Positions 61,635 to 64,000 of a stretch of 64,000 bases of DNA are shown piece by piece. Below the pieces are notes generated by a model. The model had not been told where the DNA came from. It saw only the letters and a list, made by a program, of their open reading frames with translations, and did no database searches. The translations under genes were made by a program, and so were the position numbers. The DNA is from Kitasatospora sp. NBC_00458 (GTDB lineage Bacteria > Actinomycetota > Actinomycetes > Streptomycetales > Streptomycetaceae), in the NCBI RefSeq assembly GCF_036013975.1, contig NZ_CP107904.1, positions 2,108,001 through 2,172,000 on the forward strand, given 5' to 3'. The first letter of the stretch is position 1; each line of letters opens with the position of its first letter.

Positions 61635-63254
61635 ATGACCCGGAATCAGAGCCGCCCCGGAGCCGGACGGGGGCAGCGCGCCGCCGACTGGGCGGACGGC
61701 CGGCTGGGGATCTACACCCTGGCCAGGACCAACCTGCGCAAGATCTTCCCGGACCACTGGTCCTTCATGCTGGGCGAGATCTGCCTCTACACCTTCCTCA
61801 TCATCATCCTGACCGGCGTCTGGCTGACGCTGTTCTTCAAGCCCTCGATGGGCGAGGTCGTCTACGCCGGCTCGTACGTCCCGCTCAAGGGCGTCCCCAT
61901 GTCGGAGGCCTACGCCTCGACCGTGGACATCAGCTTCGAGGTGCGCGGCGGCCTGCTGATCCGGCAGATCCACCACTGGGCGGCCGTCGTCTTCGTCGCC
62001 GCCATGTTCGTCCACATGATGCGGGTCTTCTTCACCGGCGCGTTCCGCAAGCCGCGCGAGATCAACTGGCTCTTCGGCTTCCTGCTGCTCTTCCTCGGCA
62101 TGATGGACGGCTTCCTCGGCTACTCGCTCCCCGACGACCTGCTCTCGGGCACCGGCATCCGCTTCGTCGAGGGTGTGGTCCTGGCGATCCCGCTGGTGGG
62201 CACGTACGTCCAGATGTTCCTGTTCGGGGGCGAGTTCCCCGGCCACGACATCGTGCCGCGGTTCTTCACCCTCCACGTGCTGCTGATCCCGGGCGTCATG
62301 GTCGCGCTGCTGGTGGCCCACCTGATCCTGGTCTTCCACCACAAGCACACCCAGTGGGCGGGACCGGGCAGGACGGAGAGGAACGTCGTCGGCATGCCGC
62401 TGATGCCGGTCTACGCGGCCAAGGCCGGCGGCTTCTTCTTCCTCGTCTTCGGCGTCATCGCGCTGATGTCGGCGCTCGCCACGATCAACCCGATCTGGGC
62501 GTACGGCCCGTACCGCCCCGACCAGGTGTCCACCGACGCCCAGCCCGACTGGTACATGGGCTTCGCCGAGGGACTCATCCGGGTGATGCCCGGCTGGGAG
62601 ATCGGCCTCGGGGGCCACACCCTCAACCTCGGCGTACTGATCCCGTTCACGCTCTTCCCCGTCATCCTCGGCGCGATCGCCCTCTACCCGTTCGTGGAGA
62701 GCTGGGCCACCAGCGACCGGCGCGAACACCACCTGCTCGACCGGCCGCGCAACGCACCGGTCCGGACCGCCCTCGGCGCGGCCTGGATCTCGCTGTACCT
62801 GGTGATGCTCGCCGGCGGCGGAAACGACCTGATCGCCACCCGTCTGCACCTGTCGCTCAACTCCATCACCTACGCCGTCCGGGTGGGATTCCTCGTCGTC
62901 CCCGTGGTCGTCTTCGCCGTCACCAAGCGCTGGTGCCTCGGCCTCCAGCGGAGGGACCGGGAGAAGGTGCTGCACGGCCGCGAGACCGGCGTCGTCAAGC
63001 GCCTGCCGCACGGCGAGTTCGTGGAGGTGCACGCCCCGCTCGCGCCCGCCGAACTGCACCGGCTCACCGCCCACGAGCAGCCGCGCCCCCTCGAACTGCC
63101 CGCCCCCGTGGACGAGAATGGAGTCGCCCACCCCTCCGGGGCGCTGGAGCGCACCCGTGCGAGGCTGTCCCGTGGGCTGCACGGCGAGGGCAGCAGGATC
63201 GCCAAGCCCACCGCCGACGAGTACCACGGAACCACCGGGGGCCACGGCCGCTGA
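61635..63254 (+). CDS. Orphan cytochrome bc1 cytochrome b subunit (QcrB paralog)
   Basis: This 539-aa membrane protein is the QcrB-type cytochrome b. Bis-heme His pairs are in IRQIHHWAAVVFVAAMFVHMMRVFF and FTLHVLLIPGVMVALLVAHLILVFHHKH, and the Qo-site motif appears as PDWY (QPDWYMGFAEG), as in actinobacteria. A Rieske (QcrA) and cytochrome c (QcrC) are not adjacent, unlike the main qcrCAB operon. The C-terminal tail is polar. The ATG at 61635 has GAGGTG upstream. It shares an operator pattern with tetR, so induction by the same compound is likely. Confidence 0.93.
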   Translation: MTRNQSRPGAGRGQRAADWADGRLGIYTLARTNLRKIFPDHWSFMLGEICLYTFLIIILTGVWLTLFFKPSMGEVVYAGSYVPLKGVPMSEAYASTVDISFEVRGGLLIRQIHHWAAVVFVAAMFVHMMRVFFTGAFRKPREINWLFGFLLLFLGMMDGFLGYSLPDDLLSGTGIRFVEGVVLAIPLVGTYVQMFLFGGEFPGHDIVPRFFTLHVLLIPGVMVALLVAHLILVFHHKHTQWAGPGRTERNVVGMPLMPVYAAKAGGFFFLVFGVIALMSALATINPIWAYGPYRPDQVSTDAQPDWYMGFAEGLIRVMPGWEIGLGGHTLNLGVLIPFTLFPVILGAIALYPFVESWATSDRREHHLLDRPRNAPVRTALGAAWISLYLVMLAGGGNDLIATRLHLSLNSITYAVRVGFLVVPVVVFAVTKRWCLGLQRRDREKVLHGRETGVVKRLPHGEFVEVHAPLAPAELHRLTAHEQPRPLELPAPVDENGVAHPSGALERTRARLSRGLHGEGSRIAKPTADEYHGTTGGHGR

Positions 63255-63326
63255 CACGGCCCGCCCCGGCCCCGCCGCCACCGACCGACCAACCACGAAC
63301 CGTCCGACTCCCCGAGGGAGGACATC

Positions 63327-63767
63327 GTGCACGACCGTACCGAGCAGCTCGCCGACAGCAGGTACCTCCTGCTCACCACCTTCAGCGCCGACGGCCGCCA
63401 GGTGCACTCGCAGAGCTGGGTGGTCGCCGACGGAACGGCGCTCGGCCTCTGGACGCCCGTGCACTCGGGCGACGCCGACCGCATCCGCCGCCACCCCAAG
63501 GTCCTCATCGGCCCGTGCGACGCCCACGGGCGCCCGACCGGGCGTCAACTCCCGGCCCGCGCGGCCGTCTGCGACGAGGACGACACCGCCCGCTACCGCA
63601 CCTCGCTGATCAACAAGTACGGGCTGCCGGCCCTCGTCGCACTGGCCCGCAGCCGGATGCGGCTCGGGCTGGCGGGCACGATCGGCATCCGGATCACGCT
63701 CAACGAGCTGGAGCAGCGGCTGATCGGTCCGGAGTGGCAGCTCCCGGGCACGTACTGCCCGAACTGA
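63327..63767 (+). CDS. PPOX-class (F420/FMN) small oxidoreductase
   Basis: This 146-aa split-barrel flavin or F420-binding protein has LADSRYLLLTTFSADGRQVHSQSWVVADGTALGLWTPVHSGDADRIRRHPKVLIGPCDAHGRPTG, typical of the PPOX class (TIGR03666 kind), and the C-terminal GIRITLNE. The GTG at 63327 follows GGGAGG. It starts 72 bp after the qcrB paralog in the same direction and is probably its operon partner; it may reduce a quinone-like toxin. Confidence 0.9.
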   Translation: MHDRTEQLADSRYLLLTTFSADGRQVHSQSWVVADGTALGLWTPVHSGDADRIRRHPKVLIGPCDAHGRPTGRQLPARAAVCDEDDTARYRTSLINKYGLPALVALARSRMRLGLAGTIGIRITLNELEQRLIGPEWQLPGTYCPN

Positions 63768-64000
63768 GGCCGCCCCGGGTTCGGGCCGGGGGCGTGCGGC
63801 ACCCGGGCGCGCGGTCTCCGGGCGTTCCGCCGCCCGGGGCGCGGCCTCCCTCCGGACGCCGCGCCCTTCGGTCCGGCGGCCGCCCGCTGCCTGCCCGTAC
63901 GCCCTTCGCCCGCCCGTCCCCGTGCGCGCCCGGCGGTCGGCGCGGTGCAGCGGTCCGGCGCGGGGCGGCGCGGTGGTGGCGCGTCAGCCCACGCCGTCCT
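63768..64000. other. Right edge of the window, no complete gene
   Basis: No full gene is seen. A TGA on the minus strand at 63984-63986, preceded by codons for DGVG, could be the 3' end of a minus-strand gene lying beyond the window, but five codons are too few to support it. Confidence 0.4.

Noticed and set aside
63984..64000. 3' end of a further minus-strand gene at the window edge
   Set aside because: Only about five codons would be visible, which is not enough to support a gene.

Overview
The window is high-GC actinomycete chromosome, most likely from the Streptomycetaceae (Streptomyces or Kitasatospora). The evidence is a mycothiol gene (mshC), a long and a short chaplin side by side, the GC-rich codon pattern, frequent GTG starts, ATGA/GTGA overlaps and many secreted Tat or lipoprotein products. 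As I recall the S. coelicolor map, mshC, the PI3/4-kinase-like/DUF3090/phosphatase trio and the chpC-chpH pair lie in the same order there, so the left third looks like conserved core. No phage, insertion sequence, rRNA or CRISPR array was seen.

Layout. 1-9.3 kb: 5' part of mshC, a secreted intradiol dioxygenase fused to a chitin/cellulose-binding module, an AraC regulator, the conserved trio, corA, an F420-type luciferase-like oxidoreductase and an aldo/keto reductase. 9.6-18.6 kb: a RecD2-like protein that has lost its Walker A lysine, a short-chain dehydrogenase, a secreted SnoaL-like protein, two small conserved proteins, chpC, chpH and an M20 peptidase. 18.8-22.2 kb: tRNA-Leu(GAG), a YjdM-like protein, a MarR regulator that may be leaderless, and a CLC channel. 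22.3-27.2 kb: an acyl-CoA dehydrogenase, a DUF35 OB-fold protein and etfBA. These are linked by six copies of a 13-bp palindrome (GGNACTSAGTNCC) in their promoter regions, plus a perfect 46-bp palindrome between the convergent ends. 27.2-29.2 kb: a family 1 encapsulin operon whose cargo is a DyP peroxidase. 29.4-35.5 kb: two drug-efflux/regulator units; the second is TetR, MFS, LLM flavoenzyme and FMN reductase, with matched 18-bp operators. 35.6-45.1 kb: a PP2C phosphatase, a secreted M9 collagenase, a 16-bp minisatellite, DoxX and a WYL regulator across a large inverted repeat, and assorted enzymes.

45.4-58.8 kb is the most interesting region: a minus-strand, eleven-gene, largely translationally coupled operon. 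In transcription order it encodes an ATP-grasp ligase, a DUF364 protein, a cysteine-synthase-fold PLP enzyme, a dipeptide-epimerase-like enolase-superfamily enzyme, an MFS exporter, a SAM methyltransferase, a complete NikABCDE/CntABCDF-type ABC importer and one unknown protein. The divergent promoter region carries a palindrome resembling an actinobacterial Zur box. I infer a small-molecule metallophore system (possibly a zincophore) that makes, exports and re-imports a peptide-like or aminocarboxylate ligand. It does not match the staphylopine, EDDS or NRPS pathways as I know them.

59.0-63.8 kb: TetR, MFS, an orphan cytochrome bc1 b-subunit (QcrB paralog) and a small flavin-type protein. Paired GGGGA/TCCCC operators with the same geometry precede both the tetR and the qcrB paralog, which suggests one regulon, perhaps a defence against a respiratory inhibitor.
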